Origin: Rubrivivax gelatinosus
GTDB taxonomy: Bacteria > Pseudomonadota > Gammaproteobacteria > Burkholderiales > Burkholderiaceae_C
NCBI RefSeq assembly: GCF_016583785.1
Contig: NZ_NRRU01000042.1
Location: 1-43,813 of the forward strand
DNA: 43,813 bases
Direction of reading: 5' to 3'
A program made the translations under genes and the position numbers. Under the pieces are notes generated by a model that saw only the letters and a list, made by a program, of their open reading frames with translations, did not search any database and was not told the origin of the DNA. Each line of letters begins with the position of its first letter. The first letter of the stretch is position 1. This document shows, piece after piece, positions 11,177-19,449 of the stretch.

Positions 11177-11401
11177 CCTGCGGCTGAACGCAGGGCTCCC
11201 CCGAGCCCCCTCCGCGAGGGTGCTCCAGCGTGTCGGACCGCACCCTCCAGCCTCCCTCCGCGAGGGAGGCTCCAGCCAGTCTGACGACTGCTGTACCGCG
11301 CTTCATCCGGCGCTCGTCTGCTCGCGGCTGAAACGTCGGACCCGGGCACGCTCTTGATCCCGCGACATCGGCCACGGCCGGTTTCTACCGCGCAGACTCC
11401 T
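11141..11401. repeat. Palindromic repeat region between convergent genes
   Basis: A 14-bp perfect inverted repeat, AGGAGTCTGCGCGG at 11141-11154 and its complement at 11388-11401, bounds this segment between the SNase-like gene and the convergent peptide-binding-protein gene. Inside are two related palindromes with a CGC loop: CCCTC/GAGGG at 11208-11220 and GCCTCCCTC/GAGGGAGGC at 11250-11270. Each is followed shortly by CTCCAGC. The layout resembles REP/BIME-type intergenic elements. The right copy lies inside the 3' end of the downstream CDS and encodes its last codons. No ORF of substance lies within. Confidence 0.6.
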
Positions 11402-12974
11402 GGGGCAGGCGCACCCATCGCAGCTCGAGCACGTCGTCGGGCCGCATCACGGCGTGAATGCCGTGTTTCATCGCCCAGGACAGCGTGCGCCGGTACAGCG
11501 GCACGGCCGGCAGTTCTTCGCGCAGCTGCTGCAGCACGACGGCGACCATCGCGCGCCGGCGCGTGCGATCGGGTTCGACGCGGATGGCGTCGATCAGCGC
11601 GTCGAGTTTCGGGTTCGAGTAGCTGCCGGCGTTGAACGCGCCGCGGCCGTCGCGCTCGCGGCTGCGGTAGAGCGCGTTCAGCGAGGACCAGGCGTCGGTG
11701 GTCGGCGTCCAGCCGAACTCGGCGAAGCTCGCGCTGGCCTGCGTCAGCTTGGGGAAGAACTGGTTGCTCGGGCTGGAGCGCAGCGTCGTGCGGATGCCCA
11801 CCTGGGTCAGCATCGCCGCCGCGGCCTGGCAGACGGCCTCGCGCCAGGCGACGTTGACGCAGTCCAGCGTGACCGCGAAGCCGGCGGCATAGCCGGCTTC
11901 GGCCAGCAGCGCACGCGCCTTGGCCGGGTCGTAGGGCAGCCGCCGGTCGTGTTCGGCCGGCGAGCCTTCGACACGCGGCGACAGGAAGCTGCCGGTGGGC
12001 ACGCCCTGGCCACGCAGCACCTTCTGCACGATCAGGTCGACGTTGATCGCGTGGTAGACCGCCTGGCGCACGCGCAGGTCCTTGAACGGGTTGCGGCCAC
12101 GCACGTCGGAGAACTCGAGTTCGTCGCGGCCGAGGTCGAAGACCAGGTACTGCTGGCCCAGGTCGGCGCCGCGCAGCACCGTCAGGCGCGGGTCGCGCAT
12201 CAGGCGTTCGACGTCCTGGAACGGCGGGTCCAGCACCAGGTCGACCTCGCCCGAGGCCAGGGCCGCCAGCCGCGTGGCGTCGGACTTGATGGTCGTGAAC
12301 ACGACCTCGCCGACGTTGCCGTGGCGGCGTTTGTCGGCCCAGCCCCACCAGCGTTCGTGGCGCGCAAGCGTGGTGCGCTGGTCGGGTTCGTAGCGCAGCA
12401 GCCGCAAGGGCCCGGTGCCGTTGGCGTTGCGCACCGCGAAGGTCTCCTGGCGGCCGTTGAAGTCCTGCGCCCGCGTGACGCCGTGCTGCTGGCTCCAGGC
12501 GCGGCTCATCATGCCGACGAACTGCAGCTTCTCGGGCAGCACCGCGTCGGGCTGGCCGGTGCGGATCTCGATCGTCTGCTCGTCGAGCTGGCGCACGCTC
12601 TCGACGCCCAGCAACTGGAAGGCACGCTGCGACGGCGGCGCCAGCGCCCGTTCGATCGAGAACACCGCGTCGGCGGCGGTGAAAGGCGTGCCGTCGTGGA
12701 AGACGACGCCGCGGCGCAGCGTGAAGCGCCAGGCGCGCGGCCCGGCCGGCTGCCAGGCGCTGGCCAGGCCGGGTTCGAGTTCGTATTGCTCGTTGCGTGT
12801 CACCAGCGACTCGTAGACCTGCGAGCTGATGCGCTGGTGGTAGAGCAGCGCGACGGCGTGCGGGTCCATCGTCTGCGGGTCGAATGCCGAGGCCACACGC
12901 AGCGGCGCGGCGGCCGCGGCGGCGGCGGCGAGCACGGCGAAGACGAGGGCGAGCAGGGGGCGCAGCAGTCGCAC
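11385..12974 (-). CDS. ABC transporter solute-binding protein, peptide family 5
   Basis: Periplasmic binding protein of 529 residues, DppA/OppA-type SBP family 5. A signal peptide with a long Ala run precedes PLRVASAFDPQTMDPH, the usual family N-terminus. Further landmarks are FHDGTPFTAADAVFSIERA, DLRVRQAVYHAIN and YDPAKARALLAEAGY. Start GTG at 12972-12974 is preferred because a GAGGA sequence lies 6 nt upstream; GTG at 12980 is an alternative, and the farther ATG lacks support. No permease or ATPase of this system is adjacent, so it probably serves a transporter encoded elsewhere. The last residues (QESAR) and stop lie in an intergenic repeat. It probably forms an operon with the hydrolase gene 40 bp upstream. 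Confidence 0.88.
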   Translation of the reverse strand: MRLLRPLLALVFAVLAAAAAAAAPLRVASAFDPQTMDPHAVALLYHQRISSQVYESLVTRNEQYELEPGLASAWQPAGPRAWRFTLRRGVVFHDGTPFTAADAVFSIERALAPPSQRAFQLLGVESVRQLDEQTIEIRTGQPDAVLPEKLQFVGMMSRAWSQQHGVTRAQDFNGRQETFAVRNANGTGPLRLLRYEPDQRTTLARHERWWGWADKRRHGNVGEVVFTTIKSDATRLAALASGEVDLVLDPPFQDVERLMRDPRLTVLRGADLGQQYLVFDLGRDELEFSDVRGRNPFKDLRVRQAVYHAINVDLIVQKVLRGQGVPTGSFLSPRVEGSPAEHDRRLPYDPAKARALLAEAGYAAGFAVTLDCVNVAWREAVCQAAAAMLTQVGIRTTLRSSPSNQFFPKLTQASASFAEFGWTPTTDAWSSLNALYRSRERDGRGAFNAGSYSNPKLDALIDAIRVEPDRTRRRAMVAVVLQQLREELPAVPLYRRTLSWAMKHGIHAVMRPDDVLELRWVRLPQESAR

Positions 12975-13014
12975 GGGCACTCCTCGGACGGCCGCGGGCT
13001 GCGGCGCGTCGATT

Positions 13015-13824
13015 CTAGGAAGCCGGGCCGGCGCGCCGCCGCGCCGCATGCGCAGCAGAGAGGAAGTCGGCCAGCAGCGGCGAGTCGTCGAAGGTCGAAG
13101 GGTCGCCCGGCACGTGGAACTCGGGGTGCCACTGGACCGCGGCGATCCAGGCCGCGCCGTCGTGGCGCACGGCTTCTATCGTGCCGTCGTCGGGGCAGCG
13201 CGCCTCGACGACGAAACCCGGCGCCAGCTGCTCGATCGCCTGGTGGTGGATGCTGTTGACACGGGCGCGCGCCAGACCGTCGTAGAGCGCCGCCAGCCGC
13301 GTGTCGGGCAGGATCTCGATGTCGTGGAAGTGGCGCTCGTAATTCGAGCTGTCGCGGTGCGCGCGTGCATTCGGGCGCTGGCTGGGGATGTCCTGCACCA
13401 GCGTGCCGCCGTGCATCACGTTGAGCAGCTGCAGCCCGCGGCAGATGCCGAACACCGGCTTGCCGGCTTCGACGAAGGCGTTGACGAGCTCGATCTCGTA
13501 CAGGTCGCGCACGCGGTCGCCGTGCCAGTCGGGGTGCTGCGGCGTCTGGCCGTAGGTCTCGGGCGCGACGTCGTTGCCGCCCTGCAGCACCAGGCCGTCG
13601 AGCGCGCGTGCGTAGTCGCGCAGGTTCAGGTCGCCGCGCTTGACGACGCTGCCGGCGCTGACCGCCGGGATCATCAGCGCCACCGCGCCGCCGCGCAGCA
13701 CCCAGTGCGCCACCGACTGCTCCAGGAAGTGCAGCGTGCGTGTCCAGACGCCGTCGAGGTGGATGCCCGGCGTGCCCGGCGTGTAGATGCGGGCCGAAAA
13801 ACCGATCAGCAGCGGGGAGGCCAT
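13015..13824 (-). CDS. Gamma-glutamyl-gamma-aminobutyrate hydrolase family protein (peptidase C26)
   Basis: Class I glutamine-amidotransferase-like hydrolase of 269 residues. Nucleophile Cys128 lies in FGICRGLQLLN, and the His233/Glu235 pair in QWHPEFH completes the triad. GLVLQGGNDVAPETYG is the family block before the nucleophile. Relatives such as PuuD cleave gamma-glutamyl-GABA in putrescine breakdown; the actual gamma-glutamyl substrate here is unknown. ATG at 13822-13824 starts directly before SPLLIGFSARIY, the normal N-terminus. The gene precedes the peptide-binding protein on the same strand, suggesting uptake and cleavage of gamma-glutamyl compounds. No puu genes are nearby. Confidence 0.88.
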   Translation of the reverse strand: MASPLLIGFSARIYTPGTPGIHLDGVWTRTLHFLEQSVAHWVLRGGAVALMIPAVSAGSVVKRGDLNLRDYARALDGLVLQGGNDVAPETYGQTPQHPDWHGDRVRDLYEIELVNAFVEAGKPVFGICRGLQLLNVMHGGTLVQDIPSQRPNARAHRDSSNYERHFHDIEILPDTRLAALYDGLARARVNSIHHQAIEQLAPGFVVEARCPDDGTIEAVRHDGAAWIAAVQWHPEFHVPGDPSTFDDSPLLADFLSAAHAARRRAGPAS

Positions 13825-13922
13825 CGCCGTGATCTTAAGCAAGACCCGCGCCCCCTGCCGCCACCGGGGCGGGTACGCCGAATGCCCTTTGATCCCCCTG
13901 GCGGTGTGCCGGTGCACGCCGC

Positions 13923-15614
13923 GTGTCCCTGGCCCATCCGACCTTGCTCCACCTGCTGAACCTGCTCGCCGCGATCGCCCTGCTGGTCTGGGGCACGCAC
14001 AACGTGCGCACCGGCATGCTGCGGGTCTTCGGCGAGCGCCTGCGCTCGGTACTGCAGGCCAGCCTGCGCCAGCGTCTGGCCGCGGTCGCTGCCGGTTTCG
14101 GCGTCACGAGCCTGGTGCAGTCGGGCACCGCCACCTGCCTGATCCTCGCGTCCTTCGTCGGCAAGGGCCTGGTGCCGGCCGGCGCGGCGCTGGCGGCGAT
14201 GCTCGGCGCCGACCTGGGCAGCGCGGCGATGGCGGTCGTGTTCTCGCTCGACCTGTCGTGGTGGTCGCCGCTGCTGCTGTTTACCGGCGTCGTGCTGTTC
14301 GTGTCGCGCCAGGCCAGTGCCGCCGGGCGCGTCGGCCGGGTGCTGATCGGCCTGGGGCTGATCACGCTGGCGCTGCAGCTGATCGCGCAGGCGACGCAGC
14401 CGATGATGGCCTCGCCGGCGCTGCGCACGCTGCTGGCGGCACTGCCGGCCGAGCTGACGCTGGACATCGCCGTCGGCGCCGCGCTGACGGTGCTGACCTA
14501 TTCCAGCCTGGCGATCGTGCTGCTGGTGGCCGCACTCGCCGAGCAGGGCCTGCTGCCGGGTTCGGCGGCGCTGGGTTTCGTCATCGGCGCCAACCTGGGC
14601 AGTGCGCTGCTGGCGCTGCTGGCCACACGCGCGGCGCCGCCGGCCGAACGCCGGCTGCCGGCCGGCAACCTGGTCTTCAAACTCGGCGGCGCGCTCGTCG
14701 CGGCGGCGCTGCTGCCGCTGCTGCAGCCGCTGCTGGCCCAGGCCTGGCCCGACGCCGGCACCCGCGTCGTCGCCTTCCACCTGGTGTTCAACGCCGCGCT
14801 GGTGCTGGTCTTCATCGGTTTCACCGGTCCGGTGGGCCGGCTCGTCGAGCAGCTGCTGCCCGACGCACCGCCGCAGCGTGGCGACCGCCCGCGCCACCTT
14901 GACCCCTCGGCGCTGGCGACGCCGTCGCTGGCGATCGCCTGCGCCGCACGCGAGGCGCTGCACCAGGCCGACCTGGTCGAGACCATGGTGCGCGGCATCG
15001 TGCCGGTGCTGCGCGACAACGACCTGGCGCTGGCCGCGCGGCTGCGGCGCATGGACGACGCCGTCGACGAGCTCTACGTCGCGATCAAGTTCTACCTGAC
15101 GCAGATCTCGCAGGAGTCGCTGTCCGAACGCGAGAGCCGGCGCTGGACCGACATCGTCTCGTTCACGATCGAGATGGAGCAGATCGGCGACGCCGTCGAG
15201 CGTGCGCTGCAGGACATCGAGGACCGCAAGATCCGCAAGCAGCGCCGCCTCAGCGCCGCCGGCATGGCCGAGATCTGCGACCTGCACGAGCGCCTGCTCG
15301 GCAACCTGCGGCTGGCGATGAGCGTCTTCCTCGACGGCGACCTGGACGGCGCGCAGCGGCTGCTGCAGGAGAAGGCGCGATTCCGCGACCTGGAGCGCCA
15401 CTACGCCGCCCGGCACCTGGGCCGGCTGCGCGAGAACACCGCCTCCAGCGTCGAGACCAGCTCGCTGCACCTGGACCTGCTCTCCGAGCTCAAACGCATC
15501 AACTCGCACCTGTGCTCGGTGGCCTACCCCATCCTCGAGTCGGCCGGCGCGCTGGCCGACACGCGCATCCGCCCGGCCGCGGCTGCCGCCGCTGCCGAGC
15601 AGCCGGCGCGCTGA
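13923..15614 (+). CDS. Na/Pi cotransporter family protein with PhoU-like C-terminus
   Basis: Membrane protein of 563 residues. Two inverted Na_Pi_cotrans repeats are visible: the first has GVTSLVQSGTATCLIL, the second LTYSSLAIVLLV followed by GFVIGANLGSALLAL. The pairing of Q-S-G/S-T motifs with GAxLGS is typical of NptA-like transporters. The C-terminal 200 or so residues are helical and charged (EMEQIGDAVERALQDIEDRK), as in PhoU-like regulatory domains. The start is GTG at 13923; there is no better upstream start and the Shine-Dalgarno is weak. It diverges from the hydrolase gene (98 bp) and is followed after 21 bp by a SulP gene, probably cotranscribed. Likely role: sodium-coupled phosphate transport or phosphate balance. 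Confidence 0.9.
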   Translation: MSLAHPTLLHLLNLLAAIALLVWGTHNVRTGMLRVFGERLRSVLQASLRQRLAAVAAGFGVTSLVQSGTATCLILASFVGKGLVPAGAALAAMLGADLGSAAMAVVFSLDLSWWSPLLLFTGVVLFVSRQASAAGRVGRVLIGLGLITLALQLIAQATQPMMASPALRTLLAALPAELTLDIAVGAALTVLTYSSLAIVLLVAALAEQGLLPGSAALGFVIGANLGSALLALLATRAAPPAERRLPAGNLVFKLGGALVAAALLPLLQPLLAQAWPDAGTRVVAFHLVFNAALVLVFIGFTGPVGRLVEQLLPDAPPQRGDRPRHLDPSALATPSLAIACAAREALHQADLVETMVRGIVPVLRDNDLALAARLRRMDDAVDELYVAIKFYLTQISQESLSERESRRWTDIVSFTIEMEQIGDAVERALQDIEDRKIRKQRRLSAAGMAEICDLHERLLGNLRLAMSVFLDGDLDGAQRLLQEKARFRDLERHYAARHLGRLRENTASSVETSSLHLDLLSELKRINSHLCSVAYPILESAGALADTRIRPAAAAAAAEQPAR

Positions 15615-15635
15615 AGCTGCCGCTATCCTCGGCCG

Positions 15636-17354
15636 ATGCAGCAGACGTTGGCGGGCCGGGTGCTGGCCCGGTTGGGACCGTGGGTATACGAAGTCGACCG
15701 GCGCAGCCTGCGCGCCGATGTCGGCGCCGGGCTGCTGGGCGCCGTGCTCGCGCTGCCGCAGGCCATCGCCTACGCGACGCTGGCCGGGCTGCCGCCGGCC
15801 TGGGGGCTGTACGCCGCGGTGCTGCCCTGCATCGTCGCCGCGCTCGCGGGCTCGAGCCGGCTCGTCGCCACCGGGCCGACGAACGCGGTGTCCATCGCGC
15901 TGGCGGCGATGCTGCTGCCGCTGGCCGCACGCGGCAGCCCCGAGTACCTGCGCCTGGCGCTGGTGGCGACGCTGGGCGTGGGCCTGATCCAGACCGCGGT
16001 CGCGCTGCTGCGGCTGGGCACGCTGGCGCACTTCATCTCGCCGTCGGTGCTGCTGGGTTTCACCAGCGGCGCGGCGCTGCTGATCGCCTGGCACGCGATC
16101 GAGTCGCTGGCCGGCGACCGTGCCGCGGTGGCGCTGGCCTGCGCGACGCTGGTCGTGGCCTGGCTGCTGCGCCACGTCTGGGCGCGCGGCCCTTTCCTGC
16201 TGATCACGCTGCTGCTGGCGGCGGTCGCCGCCTGGCTGGGCATGCGCGCCGGCATCGTGCTCGAGTTCGTCGGCGAACTGCCGCAGGGCGGCCCGTCCTG
16301 GGGCCTGCCGGCGCTGGCCTGGAGCGACCTGCCGCGGCTGGCCGGCATCTCGATGGCGCTGACGGTGGTCGCGCTCGGCCAGAGCATCGCGATCGCGAAG
16401 GCGCTGGCGCTGCGCACCGACGAGCCGCTGGACGTCAACCGCGAGTGCCTGGGCCAGGGCCTGGCCAACCTGGCCGGTGCCGCCAGCTCCAGCTTCGTCG
16501 TCAGCGGCTCGCTCAACCGGTCCATGCCCAACCTGGAGTCCGGCGCGCGCACGCCGCTGGCGTCCGTCTTCTCGGGCCTGTTCGTGCTCGCGCTGGCGCT
16601 GCTGGCGGCGCCGGCGATCGCCTGGATCCCGATGGCCGCGATCGCCGGCCTGCTGCTGTGGGTGGCGGCGACGCTGATCGACCGCGAGCAGTGGCGCGAG
16701 CGCCTGCAGCTCGACCGCGCCGAGGCCGCCATCGCCGCGGCGACGCTGGCGGCGACGCTGGCGCTGCCGCTGGAGCAGGCGATCCTGGGCGGCGTCGGCC
16801 TGTCGCTCGTCGTCTACCTCTACCGCACCTCGCGCCCGGCGCTGCGCACGATGGGCTTCGACCGGCCGGGGCCGGAGCGCGCGATGGTCGTCGTCGACGA
16901 GCAGCCCGGCGCCGAGTGCCCGCAGCTGAAGATGCTGCGCATGGAAGGTTCGGTCTGGTTCGGCGCCGTGGCCCACGTCGGCGAACGGCTGCAGGCGCTG
17001 CGCGCCGCGCCCGGCGCGGCCAAACACCTGCTGGTGATGGCCAAGAGCATGAACTTCATCGACCACGCCGGCGCCACGCTCTGGGAGCAGGAACACGCGC
17101 GGCGCCTGGCGATGGGCGGCGACCTGTACTTCCACCGCCCGCGCCCCGAGGTGATGCAGACCTGGCAGCGGCGCCGCTTCGTCGAGCGCCTCGGCCCGGA
17201 GCACGTCTTCGACGCCAAACACAGCGCGCTGGCGAGCATCGTGCCGCGCCTGGACCCGGCGGTCTGCGCCGGCTGCCGGGTGCGGCTGTACGCGGAGTGC
17301 GCGGCGCAGCCGGCACCGGCCGACCAGGGTCTCACATCGGTGCCGCCCAGATGA
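15636..17354 (+). CDS. SulP family inorganic anion transporter with STAS domain
   Basis: Membrane transporter of 572 residues. The N-terminal core has GLLGAVLALPQAIAYATLAG and GPTNAVSIALAAML, both diagnostic for SulP proteins, then about ten to twelve helices. Residues from about 420 to 545 form a cytoplasmic STAS domain (KHLLVMAKSMNFIDHAGA). The tail carries three close cysteines, CAGC then YAEC, which could bind metal or respond to redox state (inference). Probable substrate: sulfate, bicarbonate or another small anion. The last 23 bp overlap tail-to-tail with the end of the pilX-like gene on the other strand. Confidence 0.92.
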   Translation: MQQTLAGRVLARLGPWVYEVDRRSLRADVGAGLLGAVLALPQAIAYATLAGLPPAWGLYAAVLPCIVAALAGSSRLVATGPTNAVSIALAAMLLPLAARGSPEYLRLALVATLGVGLIQTAVALLRLGTLAHFISPSVLLGFTSGAALLIAWHAIESLAGDRAAVALACATLVVAWLLRHVWARGPFLLITLLLAAVAAWLGMRAGIVLEFVGELPQGGPSWGLPALAWSDLPRLAGISMALTVVALGQSIAIAKALALRTDEPLDVNRECLGQGLANLAGAASSSFVVSGSLNRSMPNLESGARTPLASVFSGLFVLALALLAAPAIAWIPMAAIAGLLLWVAATLIDREQWRERLQLDRAEAAIAAATLAATLALPLEQAILGGVGLSLVVYLYRTSRPALRTMGFDRPGPERAMVVVDEQPGAECPQLKMLRMEGSVWFGAVAHVGERLQALRAAPGAAKHLLVMAKSMNFIDHAGATLWEQEHARRLAMGGDLYFHRPRPEVMQTWQRRRFVERLGPEHVFDAKHSALASIVPRLDPAVCAGCRVRLYAECAAQPAPADQGLTSVPPR

Positions 17355-19449
17355 CGTTGTCGGCGCTCGTGCCGCTGCCGCAGTTCGTCGTGCACGGGGT
17401 GGTGTCCGGGTCGTAGGCGCTGGAGCCGCCGCCGAGCTTGATCGTCGTCGAGCCGGTTTCGCGGTTGGACGTCGCCGTCTTGGAGCCGCCCTGCGCCGCC
17501 GAGTAGGTCGAGCCCGCCACCAGCGTGCTGCCCGAGGTGTTGAGGTACTGGCCGGCGAGCACCGAGCCGTAGATCTCGTTGGACGCGCCGAGCGCGATGT
17601 TGCCGCCGACGAAGCTGCCGTCGTCCTTCAGCCCGCCCGACAGCAGCGCGATGTTGCCGATCGAGGCGCCTGACAGCACCGCCGGCGAACCCGTGCACAG
17701 CTGCCGCGCGTAGGCGTCGCGGGCAAAGCCGTAGCCGGTCCACGAGTTGAGCCCCTGGCTGCTGGCGGCCTGGCCCTGGCAGGTATAGGCCGAGCCGATG
17801 TAGTTCGGCGCGTACACCTTCACCCCGCCCGCGGTGCCGATGTCGCCGGTGGCCAGGAAGGTGTTGACCCAGGTGCCGTTGCTGATCGTCAGGTCGCCCG
17901 CGAACCACAGCACACCCGGCAGCATCGTCGTGCCCTGCAGCGTCCAGCGCCCCGAGGCGTAGTCCAGGCAGTTGTTGTAGTCGGAGTAGCCCTGGCAGAT
18001 CTTCATCAGTGGCGAGATGCAGGTGCTGCCCGACACCGCCTTGCACAGGTAGTTGCGGCCGCCGCTGGCGTTCGCGGCGACGTAGTAGCTGCCGTCTTCC
18101 AGGCCGTTGATCTGCGCGACCTGCACCCGGGGGTTGCCGCTGGCGTCGACGCCGAGGAAGACGAAGTTGGCCTGCGACTGCAGCGCGTAGGCGTCGACGG
18201 TGATGCGCGGGCGTTCGAAGGTGGCGACGGTTTCCACTGTCACCGGGTTGATGACGACCGTATAGCCCGGCGTCACCGTCACGCGCACCGTGCCCGGGTA
18301 GGGCGAGACGATGCTGCCGACGCTGCCCGAGCCGACCACGGCGCCGCCGTAGGCGCCCCAGGACGAGCCGCTCAGCAGCCCGGCGGCGTCGAGCCGGCCG
18401 CTGATGCCCTGGCCCCAGTAGCCGACCAGCACCGTCGAGCCGCCGGCGCGCACGTTGCGCGCCGACGTCAGCGTGACGTTGCCGATCGCGGTGATGTCGG
18501 TCGCGACCCCGGTGCCCGAGGGCCGGTAGTTGACCGTGCCGTTGGCCGCCAGCGTGGTCGCGGTGGCGGTGGAGGTCCAGTCGATGCTGTCCTCGGTGTA
18601 GATCTCGGTGGCCCGGGCCGCGCCGCCGCTGACCGTCACCTTGCCGCGGGCCCGGATGCTGCCGGCGCTGGCCGAGCCGCCGCTCAGCGTCACCGTGCCG
18701 TTGCTGACGATGCTGCCGACCGTCGATGCGGCGCCGCCGGCCAGCGTCACGTTGCCCTTGGCGCTGATCGTCTTGACGGTGGCGGCGCCGCCCAGCGTGA
18801 TGTTGCCGTTGCTGCACAGCTCCTCCACCGAGATCGCGGCGTCGACCGTGATGTCGCCGGTGGCGCAGACCTGCTGCAGGCCCGAGACCGAGCCGTTGAG
18901 CGTCAGCGAGCCGTCGAGCACGTAGAGGTTGCGGGCTTCGCTGCCGGTGTAGTTCACCGAGCCGTCGAGCCGGGTGTTGCCGTGGAAGGTCGCGCCGCCG
19001 GGCAGCGTCGTCTCGTTGCCGCTGCCGCCGCTGGCGGGCGGGCGTATCGCCACGCGCACGACGCTGCGTGCACCGGCGCTGGCGCCGACGACGTCGAAGA
19101 CGTAGAGGCCGTCGGTCTTGCCGACCAGGGTGGCGGCGAGGCCCGAGGACGCACCGCCGAAGTTGACGCGGCCGCCGCTCGTCAGCGCAGTGTCGGCGGG
19201 CATCGCGGCGACGGCGCGCGACAGCAGCACGACGCCGTTCCAGGCATTCATCTCGGCCTGGGTCACGGTGTGTTCGGCCTGCTGCAGCCGCAGCGAACCC
19301 TGCATCGCCCAGGCGGTCATCGCCGAGGCGGCCGCCAGCCCGAGCGCGATCAGCACGATCATCAGCAGCGTGGCGACGCCGCGCCGGCGCCGCGGCACCG
19401 GCCTTGCGCCACGGGCGCTGCGGGGGAAGGGTTGCACGCCGGGCCTCAT
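17332..19449 (-). CDS. PilX-like minor pilin with long beta-helix-like C-terminal domain
   Basis: Protein of 705 residues, last gene of the minor pilin operon. The N-terminus is a class III prepilin signal: RRRRG|VATLLMIVLIALGL with predicted cleavage after Gly24. Position +5 is Leu, not Glu, as in PilX/GspK-type tip pilins. Ordinary PilX is about 170-200 residues, so roughly 500 residues are extra. From about residue 150 to 350 there are imperfect 17-19-residue units of the form G-(N/T/K)-(V/I)-T-(L/V)-x-G-G, suggesting a beta-solenoid. The rest is Gly/Ser/Thr-rich with several cysteines (CQGYSDYNNC, CTTNC) that could pair in the periplasm. ATG at 19447-19449 shares one base with the PilW-like stop. 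Inferred role: surface-exposed tip or adhesin-like pilin. There is no pilY1 nearby. Confidence 0.75.
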   Translation of the reverse strand: MRPGVQPFPRSARGARPVPRRRRGVATLLMIVLIALGLAAASAMTAWAMQGSLRLQQAEHTVTQAEMNAWNGVVLLSRAVAAMPADTALTSGGRVNFGGASSGLAATLVGKTDGLYVFDVVGASAGARSVVRVAIRPPASGGSGNETTLPGGATFHGNTRLDGSVNYTGSEARNLYVLDGSLTLNGSVSGLQQVCATGDITVDAAISVEELCSNGNITLGGAATVKTISAKGNVTLAGGAASTVGSIVSNGTVTLSGGSASAGSIRARGKVTVSGGAARATEIYTEDSIDWTSTATATTLAANGTVNYRPSGTGVATDITAIGNVTLTSARNVRAGGSTVLVGYWGQGISGRLDAAGLLSGSSWGAYGGAVVGSGSVGSIVSPYPGTVRVTVTPGYTVVINPVTVETVATFERPRITVDAYALQSQANFVFLGVDASGNPRVQVAQINGLEDGSYYVAANASGGRNYLCKAVSGSTCISPLMKICQGYSDYNNCLDYASGRWTLQGTTMLPGVLWFAGDLTISNGTWVNTFLATGDIGTAGGVKVYAPNYIGSAYTCQGQAASSQGLNSWTGYGFARDAYARQLCTGSPAVLSGASIGNIALLSGGLKDDGSFVGGNIALGASNEIYGSVLAGQYLNTSGSTLVAGSTYSAAQGGSKTATSNRETGSTTIKLGGGSSAYDPDTTPCTTNCGSGTSADNVIWAAPM

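Noticed and set aside
13806..17222. A 1138-codon minus-strand open frame across the Na/Pi and SulP genes
   Set aside because: Same compositional artefact; no domain or signal visible, and both plus-strand proteins are clear family members.
18550..18830. Repeated DNA pattern (CCGCCGCTCAGCGTCACC-like) considered as a CRISPR or minisatellite
   Set aside because: The repeats are imperfect, uneven in length and in frame, and reflect the protein-level beta-solenoid units of the PilX-like protein.
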